In this document: one piece after another, positions 47,631 to 60,968 of the stretch | Numbering within the stretch: the stretch's first letter is position 1 | Layout of the letters: each line of letters starts with the position of its first letter | NCBI RefSeq assembly: GCF_000143535.2 | Contig: NC_037316.1 | Coordinates: 2,294,001 to 2,358,000, forward strand | Reading direction: 5' to 3' | Source of the DNA: Botrytis cinerea B05.10 | Taxonomy: Eukaryota > Ascomycota > Leotiomycetes > Helotiales > Sclerotiniaceae | DNA length: 64,000 nt | Position numbers and translations under genes: made by a program | Notes under the pieces: generated by a model | Databases searched by the model: none | What the model was told of the DNA's origin: nothing | Seen by the model: the letters and a program-made list of their open reading frames with translations, nothing else

Positions 47631-49557
47631 ATGCACATCAAAGACATGCTCTCGGAGGCTGAAAGGTCGGGCAATCCCTCTTTCTCTTTCGAATTTTTCC
47701 CACCAAAAACTGCTCAAGGTGTACAAAATCTTTACGATCGTATGGACCGCATGCATGGGTTAGGACCTAGTTTCATTGATATTACCTGGGGAGCAGGTGG
47801 TCGTCTCGCTCAATTGACCTGTGAGATGGTAGGAGTGGCTCAATCGCAATATGGATTGGAGACTTGCATGCATTTAACTTGTACCGATATGGGAAAAGAG
47901 AAGGTCGATGAAGCTCTCAGAAATGCCTACAAAGCTGGTTGCACGAACATTCTTGCTCTTAGAGGAGATCCACCGAGAGAAAAGGAAAAGTGGGAAGCAA
48001 CTGAAGGAGGATTTCAATACGCGAAAGATCTTGTCCACCATATTCGTCAAACTTATGGCAATCATTTTGATATCGGAGTTGCTGGATACCCCGAGGGTTG
48101 CGATGACCAGGACGACGAAGATTTGTTATTGGACCATTTGAAGGAGAAAGTTGATGCGGGTGCTACTTTTATTGTCACACAAATGTTCTACGATGTCGAC
48201 AATTTCATCGATTGGCTGGGAAAAGTCAAAGCAAGAGGTGTTAACGTTCCTGTCATCCCAGGAATTATGCCCATTAACACATACGCAAGTTTCCTTCGAA
48301 GATGTAACCACATGGGGTGCAAGATTCCACCAAAGTGGAGTGCAGCTCTCGAAGAGGTCAAGAATGATGATGCTGCTGTACGAAACATTGGAAAAGATCT
48401 AGTTGCTGAGATGTGTCGTCGAATCATTGAAGCTGGAGTACATCATCTACATTTCTACACCATGAATTTGGCTCAGGCAACTCGTATGGTACTCGAAGAA
48501 CTTAGTTTGACTCCGTCAAACCAACGTCCATTGAAGCACGCACTTCCATGGAGACAATCCCTTGGCCTTGGTCGTAGGGAGGAAGATGTTCGTCCAATTT
48601 TCTGGAAAAACCGAAACAAGTCTTACGTGGCTAGAACCCAAGATTGGGATGAATTTCCCAACGGTAGATGGGGAGACTCGAGATCTCCTGCCTTTGGTGA
48701 ATTGGATGCTTATGGAATCGGATTGAAGGGTAGCAACGAACAGAACATTAAACTCTGGGGTCAGCCTAAGTCTATCAAAGATATCGCTGAACTATTCGTC
48801 AGTTACCTTGAGAGTGGCATAGAAAGTCTTCCTTGGAGTGAAGCTCCAATCTCAAGCGAAGCAGATATCATTAAGTCTGATTTGATTGAGCTCAATCGTC
48901 GTGGATTTCTTACCATCAACTCTCAACCTGCTGTTGATGGTGTCAAGTCATCTGATCCCGTTTATGGTTGGGGACCCACCAATGGTTACGTCTACCAAAA
49001 AGCTTATTTGGAACTTTTGGTCGCTCCTGATATGATGCCAGAGTTAGTGCGTCGTATCCAGCACGAACCCGATCTGACATACTATGCTGTCAAGAAGACT
49101 GGAGACGTGCAAACAAACGCACAAAGTGATGGACCGAACGCTGTCACTTGGGGAGTATTCCCTGGCAAGGAGATTGTTCAACCTACTATTGTCGAAACCA
49201 TTAGTTTCTTGGCATGGAAAGATGAGGCATTCCGTCTGGGAACAGACTGGGCTCATTGCCATTCCGCACTTAGCCCAAGTCGTGGACTCATTGAATCCAT
49301 TATGGATTCATGGTATCTTGTCAATATTGGTCAGTTGATTTTCAACCTCTATTTTGAAATTGCAACTAAAGCTAACATAAAACTTAGTTCATAACGACTT
49401 CCACAAGTCACATGGGCTCTTCCCACTTTTCGATGGGCTCACTGTAAAGAATCTCAACGAACCTTTCGAAACCTCCGAGAGTGGTGACGTTGATGGTGTA
49501 CGATTTATCGAGCCCCAAACCGTCCCACTAACAAACGGAGAGGCCAATGGCCATTAA
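47631..49557 (+). CDS. MET13: methylenetetrahydrofolate reductase
   Basis: Reduces 5,10-methylene-THF to 5-methyl-THF, the methyl donor for methionine synthesis. Exons 47631-49329 and 49388-49557 give 622 aa. The N-terminal catalytic barrel (about residues 1-300) shows FSFEFFPPKTAQGVQNLYDR, FIDITWGAGG, CMHLTCTDMGK, NILALRGDPPR, GVAGYPEG, FIVTQMFYDVDNF, PGIMPINTYASFLRR and HFYTMNLAQATRMVLEEL. The eukaryotic C-terminal regulatory domain follows (VRPIFWKNRNKSYVARTQDW, NAVTWGVFPGKEIVQPTIVE, ISFLAWKDEAF). The two-paralogue yeast pattern favours MET13 over MET12, judged by QGVQNLYDRMDRM near the start and the VRPIFWK motif. The last exon is short; the stop directly follows NGEANGH. Confidence 0.95.
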
Positions 49558-51468
49558 TACTTTCAACATGATTATACTTACTTAAACTTTTTCAACACGA
49601 TTTTACGATTCAACATGCATGAGGATGGGTTCACAATGGTTTTATGGCATTTAACATTGCATTTAGCGCTGGTGTTTATGGGCAAACTTCAACAAGTTTG
49701 GCGTTCAAAAAGGGATCTCAACGATCTCTAACATGGAATGAAAGGGAATGGGTGGGGGTTTATAAAAGCAACGGCCAATATTTTTTTAATGGAATGGGGC
49801 ACGTACTTGGACGGACTTGAGATATCATTGCCTTCAACGGCGCTTTTATAGATGAGCGATTCGTTAGTGTTTATTATTGCGGACATCTTCTTTGGAGATA
49901 TTGGTATTGAAATATATCGAATCAAATGAAGATTATTTCTCTGCATGCCGTCTTGATATTTTATTGTTATGCAAGTGAAGGAAATCTGATGCTTTAGTTG
50001 GCCTCTCGCCGAAAGCATGTGGATAGCTCGACTTTCTTAGTCACTAAATATCTAACTAGGTACTTCTCAAAAGCAAAAGCACAAGCAGAAAGCAGAAATT
50101 ACACATTCAGATTCAACATCTCACCGCACCTCGCCCCACCAGGTCACATCCCATCTCACTATTTTCTCCGCACATATCTTATTCTATCCCTCCCTTCTCC
50201 TGTCTACCCCCCTCCGAACCTCTCCCACAAACCCAGATCGTCTCCGCCTTTTCCATACTTCCCAAACCATACATCATATCCTACATCTTATATCTACTAA
50301 AGAGTATTCTCCATTTTCTCATTCCCCATTCTCATTCTCATTCCCGTTGCGAGCCATTCCAAGTCAAACTTCTTAACAAATCCCTCCTCCTATTCTATTT
50401 CTAGCTACTTCACTCGTTTGATAACCTTATACACTGCAATGAAGTAAACATATTTTTACGACCGACTCTTCTTACTTCCTCCACCTCACGCACAACACAG
50501 GACAATCAGGATCTGAAAGCAATACATAAGAACTCCCTTTTATAAATTTTGAATTTTTTTTTTATTCTATCTAGTGTATAATACAATACCCCCCGAATTT
50601 CTTCTCTTCCTAGCAAAAGAGTTTCATCAAGAGGTACCAATCAATCGTTTTATCTTAACCCATCCCAATATACCCATGCATTCCGCCCCAAATTTTCCCC
50701 TCAAGCTGTGTAACGCAATGTAAAAGTAGCAAAGAATAAACAAACACCTGAAAAGAGCAAGCAAGCGCAACCCCCGAAAAAGCTGAGCTGTGAAGAAATA
50801 GGAAAGTCTTGCATATAAAAATACACACAACCCTTTCTATTTATCGCGCTCTTTTTCTGTCCCGCCAACTATCTCATCCAGCAAGCAAGCTAAAGCTGCA
50901 TGAGATTGCAATACCAAAATGTATGTTTTTGGTCTGGTGAAATTGTATTTTTTTTGTCCTTGTCTGTTGCGTGAGCGAAGGTCCATCCTCTTTTCTTCCA
51001 CCCAAATTGTCTCATATGCTTTTTATCATCCCGGTCAAAGGACACCTCATCTTCTCCCCCCAACAACCCATCATAACGTCTCTATAAACAAGGAACCAAT
51101 TGAGAAAAAAGCAAGGCCATCTAATGCAGCGCTCAAAGAAGCTGGTATCCGTCTATAACATTTTCCTTCATTTCCCCCTTCCCGAAATCTGAATGAAATG
51201 TGATGTTGAACAGGGACAACAATGTGAATGAAATAAAATCCTCGGCAACACAAAAATTGCTAGACCTCTAACTACAGCGCATCCATTCGCCGCCAAATGC
51301 AATGTTAATATATAAAACCACGCAAACTTTTCTTGAAACCGAATGTTGTAAACCTCGACGCTGTTAGATGGAGCAAAGTTAAAGAAAAATATAACAACGC
51401 CCATGCAATGCAATAAAAACCGTCTATAAGTTGCCCCTCCCAAACGTATTATTCGTATCATTTCGCTC
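49558..51468. other. 1.9-kb convergent intergenic region
   Basis: Both flanking genes end here, so it should hold their two 3' UTRs. C/T-rich runs occur at about 50100-50430. Small open frames on both strands have no recognisable similarity. No RNA gene seen. Confidence 0.5.
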
Positions 51469-54400
51469 TTAAATGTTGGTATGTACACCCTGCACCGGAG
51501 AATCGGTCTTTGCATTTACTGGCCTAAACAATTGAGCCATGTCTAGTGTCAAGTTCGCTACTCCAAAGTCCTTGTCAATGTCGCTAACTGATCCAGGCTC
51601 CTCTCCTCTTTTTGCTGTGTCGGTGGAGGCCCATCGCTTGGAAAACTTCAACAGTTGAATCACATGTGTGAATCTTTGGTCTGAAGGCATCTGCCAATCG
51701 GGCTTTTGAGAAAGCATACACTTTTGAAGCCAGTAAAAATGTGCGCCATCGCGGCAGAATCCGAAACGGCGAGAGTAAGAAGATCCTGGAGGATATTGGA
51801 CACTGATATCCTCATCCCAAGCTTTCTTCCACTTTTCGAAGGCGGTTGTAACAGTTTTCAGAAGCTGATGAGAATGTGCAGATTGGCCATCGACAGGAGT
51901 TGCTCGGCCACTGTTGTTCGCACTTGGTGCTCCACTGCCGCCTTGATCCCCGCTCCTAACTACCCAATCGTTTTGACTTAATGGTGTGTTTGCTCCACTG
52001 TTTAAGGATGCAGTGATTTGTCCAGATTCTTGTGACATCTGTTTTTGAGCAGTCCACAATTGTACATGAAGGGCATGAATCAGAACGAATTTGGAGAATA
52101 AGTTCGTGGTTCCTGGCTGCATTTCATATGTGTGATGCATCAGGGTTCTAAGCACGGTGTGCATTTCTGGTTGCTTGCGTCGACGGCTACCTTCAGGGTT
52201 CTTCTGTGCCGAGACTGCGGCACCATTGAGACCGAGAGCATCAGCACACTCTGCAGAACTACGAGCTTCCCATGCAGCGTCATCTGCAGGAAGAGGAAGG
52301 CGAATCTCCAGTGCATCAAATGCAGGGGCAATATTGAAGAAAATAACCAAAGCGGAATCTAACAGAAAGATCATATAAAGTAGTCTCGATCTCTTTTCCT
52401 GCTCAACCCACGCGTTCCAATCGAAATTTGCGGCAACAAAAGCATCGACGTTTACATGACCTTGGTGCAAAACGCTGAAAGAGTTTGTGGTCATTGGTTG
52501 TGTGAGACCTGCCCTTCTGGCCAAAGAAACAACCATGGGGAAGTCACGTCGGGCTTTCTCGCGCTGCAGTGGTGTACCATGCCATGTGAAAAGCATTTGC
52601 ATCAAGAAAATCGCTGCGATTTGTTCAATCTCAGATTTGGATGATCCGATTGGTTCATTGGCATAATCAGCATTTGGTGCGCGAGAAATCACTGAGTAGA
52701 CTTGAGAGTTGGACTCTATAACCATCTTTACAATCTCCATCATCTCGCGTACTTGGGCTGGGCTCATACGATCAGAGTAAACTGCACCAATGCAGATCAT
52801 ACCTAGTAGAAGACCTTCATAAGAATCGGTGATACGAAATGTTGACATGTGGATGATAGGGAAATGACCCTGGAAATTGCTAAACTGTTCAAGAAAGTGT
52901 TTAATATTGTCGGCAGAGAGGAATTTTCTAATTTCTTGGCTGCGAGCGTTGAATTGTGGATTTGTGGAAAGGCAAAAATTTAGCAATTGGCTTGAAATTT
53001 GCTGGAGCGGATCATTTGGAGCTGGAATATTCCAATTGGAGAAATCGGAACCAGGAATATCGGAAGCACCAGGATAGACACCAGTGAGGAAACCGTGGTT
53101 AGAAGATTCTTGTTTTATTTGTAATTGTGAGTTGGCGAGGTTCGAGTTGTATGGTTCTTGTTTTATTTGCATTTGTTGATTCGCGAGGTTCGAGTTGTTG
53201 TAAGGAGTCATGAAGTTGTTTTGACCGTTCGATTGCATGTGAGGCCATTCGAGTATCGAATGTTGGCTGGCGTTCGCTCCTGCATAGACAGGCATCGAGG
53301 GTCGTCCGTTAGAAACAGTTGACATTCCCTCCATCGACTGCGCATGCAAGTTAGCAGTGTTGCCTTGAGAAGCAAAATCGTAGCTCTGACTGTAAGAATG
53401 ACCATTCTGTCCATTTGGCATACTGAATGCCATGGCAGGGTTCATAGCGGAAGACATAGTACTCGGCATCCCTCCTCCGTATCCTTGATCAAAACTCGAT
53501 CGACTTGAGCCGCCTGCAGCGGGCCCACCAATTCTTCGGTCTCTGTTATCGGGGTTGCCCAGTCGCTGAAGGTCGTTCGAAGCTTTCGAAGCTTGATCAT
53601 CTGTTAGGTTAGAGCTAGCATCGGCAATACTTCCGTCGGGAACAACACCAAATGGGTGCATTGAGCCATCATTTGGCATACCATTGTTTGGCATGCCGTT
53701 CATGCCATTCATACCCATAATATCAGATTCGGGGCCCATTGTTTGATGTGCCTTTGGTCCCGGGTGTGACTTTTTTAGATGTGCTTGTGCATGAGACAAG
53801 TGACTTGCTCCGGTAGGGTTTCCACGGCGAATTGAACATTTTTGGAAATGACGTTTCAAAATATCACTGCGAGAAAAGGTATCACGACAAAGTACGCACA
53901 TGTACGGACGATCTCCAGTATCTACGGAACGTTAAAGACTCATTCAACAGTCGACAGATATGATAATGGGGAGATACTCACGTCTCAATAAATGACGCTT
54001 AAGATGTTTGGCGTGAAGGTACGTTTTAGTACAGTGAGGACAAGGAAATTTTCCATCAGCATCCTTTGCGGGGATCATGGCATTTTTTGTGGATCCAGGA
54101 CCAGTAGCAGTGACCTGCGGCCGACCCGGAGCACTAGGTAATATTCCTCTTCGGCCCTGCGAACCCACTACATGGGTAGGAGGTTCTTCTGCAAGCACTT
54201 GCTGTAGCATATTGGGCTGAGAATAAGCCGAATGCATCGACAGATGTTGTGGGACATTGCTCGCCGGCATTGGTCTCAGAGGGGGGCCTCGACTACTTGC
54301 AGGAGCTGGAGCAATTGGCTGATTGTGTGATAACGCGCCAGATGATTGAGGCATCATCGAGGGCGAAGGACGGTATTGATGCTGCGGGGGTTGCTGCTGA

Positions 54401-54524
54401 TAAGAATTTCCATACATCATTTGTGCAGGCCTTGATTGTGCCCCAACCTGCTGGTATCCTAAGCTAGCAGATCCTGGAGTGTTTGGGGTGCCGGGAGTGC
54501 GGGGAGTATGAGGCGCGCTCCATG

Positions 54525-54571
<47 letters not shown>

Positions 54572-54723
54572 ATGGCAGCGTGTTGCTGCGGTTGAAGAGG
54601 CGGCAAAGTGTGAGGAGGCAAGTTCGAATTGTGTTGAAGCTGGTGAGGGGAAATGCCAGGAAGCGGCGAGTATGGCGAGTTTCCGTTGCTCATCGCGTTT
54701 GAATGATATTGCGCGTTGTCCAT
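51469..54723 (-). CDS. C2H2 zinc-finger transcription factor (AmdX-like) with fungal-specific domain
   Basis: Predicted nuclear regulator of 1064 aa. Exons 53982-54723 and 51469-53921. The N-terminal 60 residues are Ser/Pro/Gln-rich with a polyglutamine run (CTG/TTG codon array on the plus strand at about 54526-54571), followed by a TPRTPGTPNTPGSAS segment. Two tandem C2H2 fingers straddle the intron: FPCPHCTKTYLHAKHLKRHLLR, continuing into H-T-G-D-R-P, and YMCVLCRDTFSRSDILKRHFQKC. The linker THVVGSQGRRGILPSAPGRP before the fingers is typical of the group containing A. nidulans AmdX. A fungal-specific middle domain lies at about 52300-52950 (LLLGMICIGAVYSDRMSP, WVEQEKRSRLLYMIFLLDSA). AmdX regulates amide use in Aspergillus; the role here is inference. 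It has unusually long gene-free upstream DNA. Confidence 0.88.
54526..54571 (+). repeat. CTG/CAG triplet array encoding polyglutamine
   Basis: About 14-15 triplets (TTG/CTG on the plus strand, CAA/CAG in the gene), coding a Gln run in the N-terminus of the C2H2 factor. Length is likely to vary between strains. Confidence 0.9.
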
Positions 54724-57700
54724 TACGAGTGTGGACTTTTTAGTTCGAACTTTCTTGACTGAACGATCGACTACTCAATCACAAAAAACTTCCGCTACAC
54801 CGTCTATGTGACTGGATCTTGATATCTAGTTCGTGAGACGGAACTGTGATAGACTGCGACCCAATTGGTTTTGTCGCGTCGAAATATTTACAAGAGAAGT
54901 TTTCGAGTTTTCTTTTTTTTTCCGTCAACGGATGTACGTATTGCAGGTCTCGTCAATGGGACTGAACCGTAGAAAGTTTAAAAGGTCCCTGCGTCAAGAG
55001 TGATGCGCGCCGTAACCAATATGATATCGAGGCCGTTATGGAGAATGGAGAACACTTTGGGGGTAGCTTGAACGAAGCGCGACGAGGTCTTGCTTTGAGG
55101 CTCAAGATGTTTACTCTGAATGTTCGTGTTCGAAGCAATAAGTGGATCCAAAGAAGACTTTATCCGTCCAAAGATGGGCGCAAATAAACGCGGTGGTGGG
55201 GAACTTTTTTTTTCTTGCGAGTATGAGGATGCGGTCGATCAACAGGGTCCCTTCAACGCTTTTTAGGAGCCAGAAAAAAATAAGAATCCGCCAAAGCAGT
55301 TTGAAAGCTGTCTCTCTGTAGCACGGCGTCTATTAAACTGGAGATTGAGGGGGTGGGATGCGGGAAGGAAGGTATGCTTGTTGCCTTTTTACCTTTCCTC
55401 GATCAATCTTCAAACCGGATGGGAAAAGTTATAAGAGTGGACACTGAGCAGGTTCGGTGGGTTGGAAGATGGATGGCAAGAAAGGTAGTAAGATGGAGAA
55501 GAAAAACGACGGACGTCTGTTTGAGTGGAGAGGGCGTCACAAGAAATTTTCTCTCTCTCGGCCTCTTCTTGAGGGAAAAAAAAAGGAAAAGGGAAAAATT
55601 GAATAGTACTAGGTAGTGTTCGGTATTTAGTGCGGTGAATGAGTAAGGATTTTCTTCCCTGAATCAATAAGATAATGCCGCTTTACGAAGAGATGTTCCT
55701 CTTTCGGTGATAGAATGAATGCAAGTGATTTCCAAACGAATATTCCTTCGCGTTCATGGATTGAAATAGAATAGTTTGGATTTATAACGGTGAGGATGGG
55801 ATGATGGTTGAGAGCGAAAAAACGCATTAGCTCGACGAAGCATTGACATGGCAAGCACCATCGAGCAGACAGGACAAGGGAGAGAGAGGACGCCCGACTT
55901 AGAGTTTAGACGTCTGCTTCAAACTCTTGTCGACTTCATACTTCCATTTACCCAGTTACTGCTGCTTTCTCGAGCAAACGATTCAGCACGTCTTGTCTAG
56001 GTAGATGTGTGTTCTAGTTGCAAATGCGTAGTGTCTACTCTCTTGCCAATCCATCACTACATTGTGTTTCCTCCAGGAAGTGAGGCATCTGGTGAGCTCC
56101 ATGTACGTCTGTCTGTCTGGTTATCGAGATGCTGCTGCTCGATCTACTGTGACGCTTCCCACATTACACGCTTCTGTTATGTAAAGCCGCATTCGTGTTT
56201 TACTACTTGATGCAGCGTAGAGTGTAAATAAATGCCGCTGACTAATGTCTATTCTTCCTAGCTGGAGATGCTTTTCGGCCCAGGTCACTACGTAGCAAGT
56301 ATGGGATGTGTGTATGTACTGCAGTCTACAAACGGCTCCTGCGAAAAGTTAGTTTCCCAAAATCGACATCCGGATCTCGCTGACAGAGAGGGATCAATCT
56401 TGAGTCGCTATGTTTTCAGTCCCGGGCCAAATGCTGTCAATAACCGTGTGATAAAGCCATCTACCGTATATGTACTATGACTTGGTTGAGCAATGAGTAG
56501 ACAGACGATGGACGCTTACCAAACTCTCTTGTAAAGGGGGTTTATGTCATGCTGGAAAAGTCGTAAATTTCTCACCATACCCAGCTGGGTGCTTCGCAGT
56601 GAGCAGCAATAAAATGCACCCTTGTCGACCAATTTGTTTTACCCTTTCGATTCTCGAACTCCGAAAGAACAAGAGTAATTCTTCTACCGTGTATTTAGAG
56701 TTTTGCCGAATTTCCTGCGTAGGCGATGGAATTGATGAAAATGGCATTATCGCCTGATTCCCAATTCATCTCGAATCGACAAACTTACGAGGCACACATC
56801 TACCGGCCGGCATGTGGGCAAGGTTCGGTTCTACTCAGCTCGCCATCCTTTCGCGATGCTTTTTGTTCAATGGCCTGTTCTCTAGGTGGCAGTTAGACTT
56901 TCCGCTTGTATGTGAGCTATGTAGGAAATAAACAGTCTTGATTCGACAGCATTGGTGCGAGAGCTCAATGGTGCTTCCAAACCGCTTCCACTAATAAAGA
57001 TTGAGCCTTCCCAAACCTCTTTTCCACGCATCCCTCGACGCATCCAACCATCCATTTGTGAATCCCGAAGTTTCGTCGCATCGTCGAACGCTCAATACTA
57101 CCTACCACTCTTCAATAACAGGTCACCAACGCACCATCTGATAACACAAGAAACGGTTTGCTCCGTGATATCATCTACCTCAAACAACTTAATACCTAGC
57201 AAGCCAGATGCAGTATCATGTACTGTGTACAACACATTCAAAACATTGTCCTACTAAGTCCTACTTTGTCCATCAACTGGCACGCTACCGCCAGCTCAGG
57301 CCCTGATGCATTTCATCACTTTCAGAACAGCCACGCTGCCTTCGCACACTCGTCCACGAATGCTATGCGGCCAAGTATGATCGTGAGGCAATGAAACTCA
57401 ACCAAAGCCGCACGTCCGGCTGGTGACAGGTCCTTTCCCGGATACAGACACCCTACAAGTTACGAAGTACTCCTTTAATGCTCAAATTTCTTTTTTGGGC
57501 AAAGTTTATATCCAGAAGATCTCTCCAATAGGAGCACCAATTCCGAAATCCCGAGTTACCGTGGTCACTGAAAACAAGAAGTTGGCCATGGGTTCCTCAC
57601 AATCACAACAAATGAGAAAATGGAAGTTGACGATCCTTTCTCTGCCACCTCAAACGTCGATAAGTTGTTTTTTTGGGAAGGTTTTGTTATTTTATTGTAT

Positions 57701-60680
57701 AATCGCAGGGTTCTCAAGCAGCCGACAGAGTGTTTCTGCATGCTGCTTTTCCACAAAAGTCCCGGCACACTTGCCGAATCATACGACATGGATTCCAGCC
57801 ATGTTGGACTGCGTGCTGCGTCATCTAGAAGAAACACACAAACGGTGTGGCGGTACGGAGTAATATGTGTGTGTGTGCCAGGTGCTAGGTAGGGACCATG
57901 TAACCTTTTTGTTCTTGTTCATTTGTGAAAAGGCTCGGGATTTCTTATCGATTCGGACTATCACTGGTCAATGTCCCGTTAGACTTCTCTTGGTATGGCA
58001 TCTTCCCAACTCTCCAGTCTCAATGTTGTTGTTGGCTACCTCCTACCTAGTCGCCCAGTTCTCCCGAAATTGGGATCTATATGATTGCTTACCACTATCG
58101 TCTTCGTCGTCGTCATCATTGAATTGTTCGGGCTGCTCTGAGCCATTGATAAAAATAAGCCATCCCGCGACCAAGCACAACAGCGGCTATGTGCCAATTG
58201 CGAGAGGCGTGTGATGTAATTTCCAGCGAAAAGCTATCCTTTTCTGTGTGGCGCTACCACTGCATTGTCGATATGCTCAATCATTCAAGGCGGCCATGTT
58301 TACTGCTCTGTACGAGCGCTCAGGAATCAGGATACGTCCTAAACTGCTTACAGGCTTGGATGAAAGTTAAACCCAGCTTCTAGTCCGGTTCTTTGCTTCA
58401 TTTGGGTTGTCCATCCGTCTTAAACCTTGCAGAACTCGTCCTGTTCACGAATCACCATTGGCATTTGGCATCATGGCATGATCGATCAATTCCGATTTTC
58501 AGACAGTTGGTAACTCTTCCTATGCCAATGGTATTATCTACATATCTCAGTGCGACTGCAGTCTGCAGCTCACAAGGTTGATGAACGCATAATATTCCAT
58601 TCAGATAGATCAAACGTCAAACTGATACCCTCTAAGAGAGCCAAGTCATTGAACAATTTCGTATCGATAAACTTCGGACCTTGCACCAATCAAAGCAGCC
58701 ATACTAACACCCAGAGGCTAAAGTATATTCTCTTCTGGAAACTGTGTAAATCTCTAACACGACTCACGACTCACGACTCGTGACTGGTGCAATTATGTCG
58801 CAATATTAGAATGGAAGTATACCGCCCAAATTCCCAATGCAATGCCGCACTTTGACTTTTCTTTACCGAGGTTCAGGCGACAAACTGCTCTTTTATTGAG
58901 AGCGGAAGGGAAGTCTCGAATCCCCAAAAAGAGTTTTCCTCCGTACGCATGCGTGGCTGCCAGCGATCAAATATCTAGCTGGCTGGCTGCTCTAGCTTCG
59001 GCATCGTGAAGGTTGGGAATTTCAACCCCTTGCTATCCGACAGCATTTCCCTCAAGTGCCCTTTTCGAATCACTGACAAACCACTCGATGGTAATGGCGC
59101 CGAAGGAATTTTACACCGCTCGCCTCCACATGCTGACCTGGAGATTTTCCATGTATCGAGTCCCCAATGTACGATATCAGGTGATTGTAAAGGATTACAT
59201 GAGGTACGATGTACATACGTTGAGCAGATACATCATCCGGCCTATTGAACGCTTGCTTTGATAGAAGATTGGAAAGGGTTGATGCACTGCAAGACCCGCG
59301 TACGAAGCATCCATCATGCGGTGTAACAGGAGTATTTTCCCTGTACATAAAATCAGCAGCATTCACAGCGTTCTGACCATCGTTGCTTATGATTCGTTAA
59401 TCTGGTGATTCTGATCTGAGAGAAAGTCAAGGGTCAGATCTGAACAAATTGCATTATGAGCTTCGTGTCAAAAGGATCGAACTAAAAAGTCTCACTAATA
59501 CATAATTGGACCGCCAGATAACCAGACAACTCATTATTTAACGGAAGAGGCTGGCAGGTTGCATTCCAAAACGAGATCTACAAGGATTTATGCTTGATCC
59601 TCTCCCAAATCAACCTGTCAGGCAGGGGAGGGAGAGGTCAGATCCATTTCTTTGCGCTTCCATGCCCATTTTTTTATTCTTCAGGCGCGCCGTTTCCGCT
59701 ACTGTGACAGTGCGATTTTTTCTTCGATGTCTTGCTGTTATAACAACAATGCCACGTTCCTACTTTCTTGCGAGTCATGCATGGAAAAGCCCGTGTTTCA
59801 ATGCATCAAAAGTGGGATGCTATTGTATTGTCCGAATAAGCATTGTTGAGGCGGTACTGTGCGACAAAAGCTGTGTATATCAATACTCGATATTCCACCG
59901 CCTCGCGTCGCGACTTCGTGCCACAAACTTATTTCCAAAATTGTCCGTCATGTACATTCGAGGTAATATATGGTTCTCTGAGCAGGATGATGCGGTCTGA
60001 ATATAGCACATTTTAAATGAGGGTGTGCTCTCGATCAGACCTTTCAACTTCAAGTGAAGCAATTTCAAGGATCAATTGATTCTCTCACAATTCTATTGCC
60101 TCGCTCCTCTTAATTTCTTTTTACACATTACTATAGGTCTGCCATGACCGCTATGATCACAAAGTCTGACCTTCCGGTCTAGATTGAACGATAGTTCATT
60201 TTCACCGATAGGTTGAATAGGTGTATTCTCTTGCAATCATTTCTACTGTCTTCGTATGTAAGATGAGACGGGGTGAAGAAGTTTCAAACATTAATTGACA
60301 TCCAAGAAGATCTTCGCTTCACCTTGTCTTACTTGGATTTCATGTTAAAAATCTCGTAATTTAGGTCACATGATTCACCGTGCCTCCAGAATTCTGGACT
60401 GTTGATCGTTCTATATATAAATCTTACCGAGACAAGAAGTGGTGCCCCTTACAAGGCTGTGTAATTTCCTATTGCCACACACAAATAAATAAGCTTAGTA
60501 TTTGAACCATTCGATTCTCTGCTTTCTTTTGCAAATACATTCACAGACAAACAAACAAACCACCTTCGTTTTAATTCATACAATTCTACAATTCTATAAG
60601 CTCAGGCTTTTTAATCTCCAAAACTTTCCAAAACAACGTCAATCACCTTCCTCATCACCAATTCTCACCCCACGTTCAAA
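54724..60680. other. 6-kb gene-free region between divergent genes
   Basis: Lies between the AmdX-like gene (minus) and the small surface-protein gene (plus). Many short frames occur on the plus strand, but none shows a recognisable family, consistent codon pattern or splice structure. One short repeat, CACGACTCACGACTC with an inverted CTCGTGAC end, lies at 58757-58787. The left end must contain the C2H2-factor promoter and 5' UTR, and the right end the surface-protein promoter with a TATA-like box. A non-coding transcript is possible but cannot be shown from sequence. Confidence 0.5.
60411..60420 (+). promoter_or_regulatory. TATA-like box of the surface-protein gene
   Basis: CTATATATAA lies about 260 bp before the ATG at 60681, in an otherwise mixed sequence. 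A strong TATA box would fit a highly or conditionally expressed surface protein with a long leader. Confidence 0.4.
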
Positions 60681-60968
60681 ATGCAGCCTTCCATCTTCCT
60701 CGTTGCTTTCGCATCTATTGCAGCAGCCACTACTGCATCTTCTGATTCCTCAACTCCAACCAGCGCTATCGCCCCACTCGCCAGCGGCACCTTCACGAAC
60801 GGAACCTCAACCAACGGTACCATTAGCGGCTCCACGACTCGTTCCCCTTCGGCTTCTGGTACTGGAAGCGCGGGTTCTTCAGCAACTAGCAAGGCTGCTG
60901 CTCCCGCCAACTTTGTCTCAGGAGGTGCATTTGCTGCAGCCGCTGCAGGAATGGTCTACCTCTTGTAA
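60681..60968 (+). CDS. small Ser/Thr-rich, probably GPI-anchored surface protein
   Basis: Single-exon 95-aa protein. The N-terminus MQPSIFLVAFASIAAATTAS is a classic secretion signal, with cleavage likely around residues 16-20. The mature part is almost all Ser, Thr, Gly, Ala, Pro and Asn, with three N-glycosylation sequons (NGT, NGT, NGT). It ends with a short spacer and a hydrophobic tail (GGAFAAAAAGMVYLL), as in GPI-anchor addition signals; a likely omega site is the Gly/Ser just before FAAAAAG. Such small fungal proteins are usually attached to the plasma membrane or cell wall. No enzyme motif and no cysteines. It is preceded by a long A/C-rich leader without an ATG close by. The exact family was not recognised. 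Confidence 0.8.
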   Translation: MQPSIFLVAFASIAAATTASSDSSTPTSAIAPLASGTFTNGTSTNGTISGSTTRSPSASGTGSAGSSATSKAAAPANFVSGGAFAAAAAGMVYLL

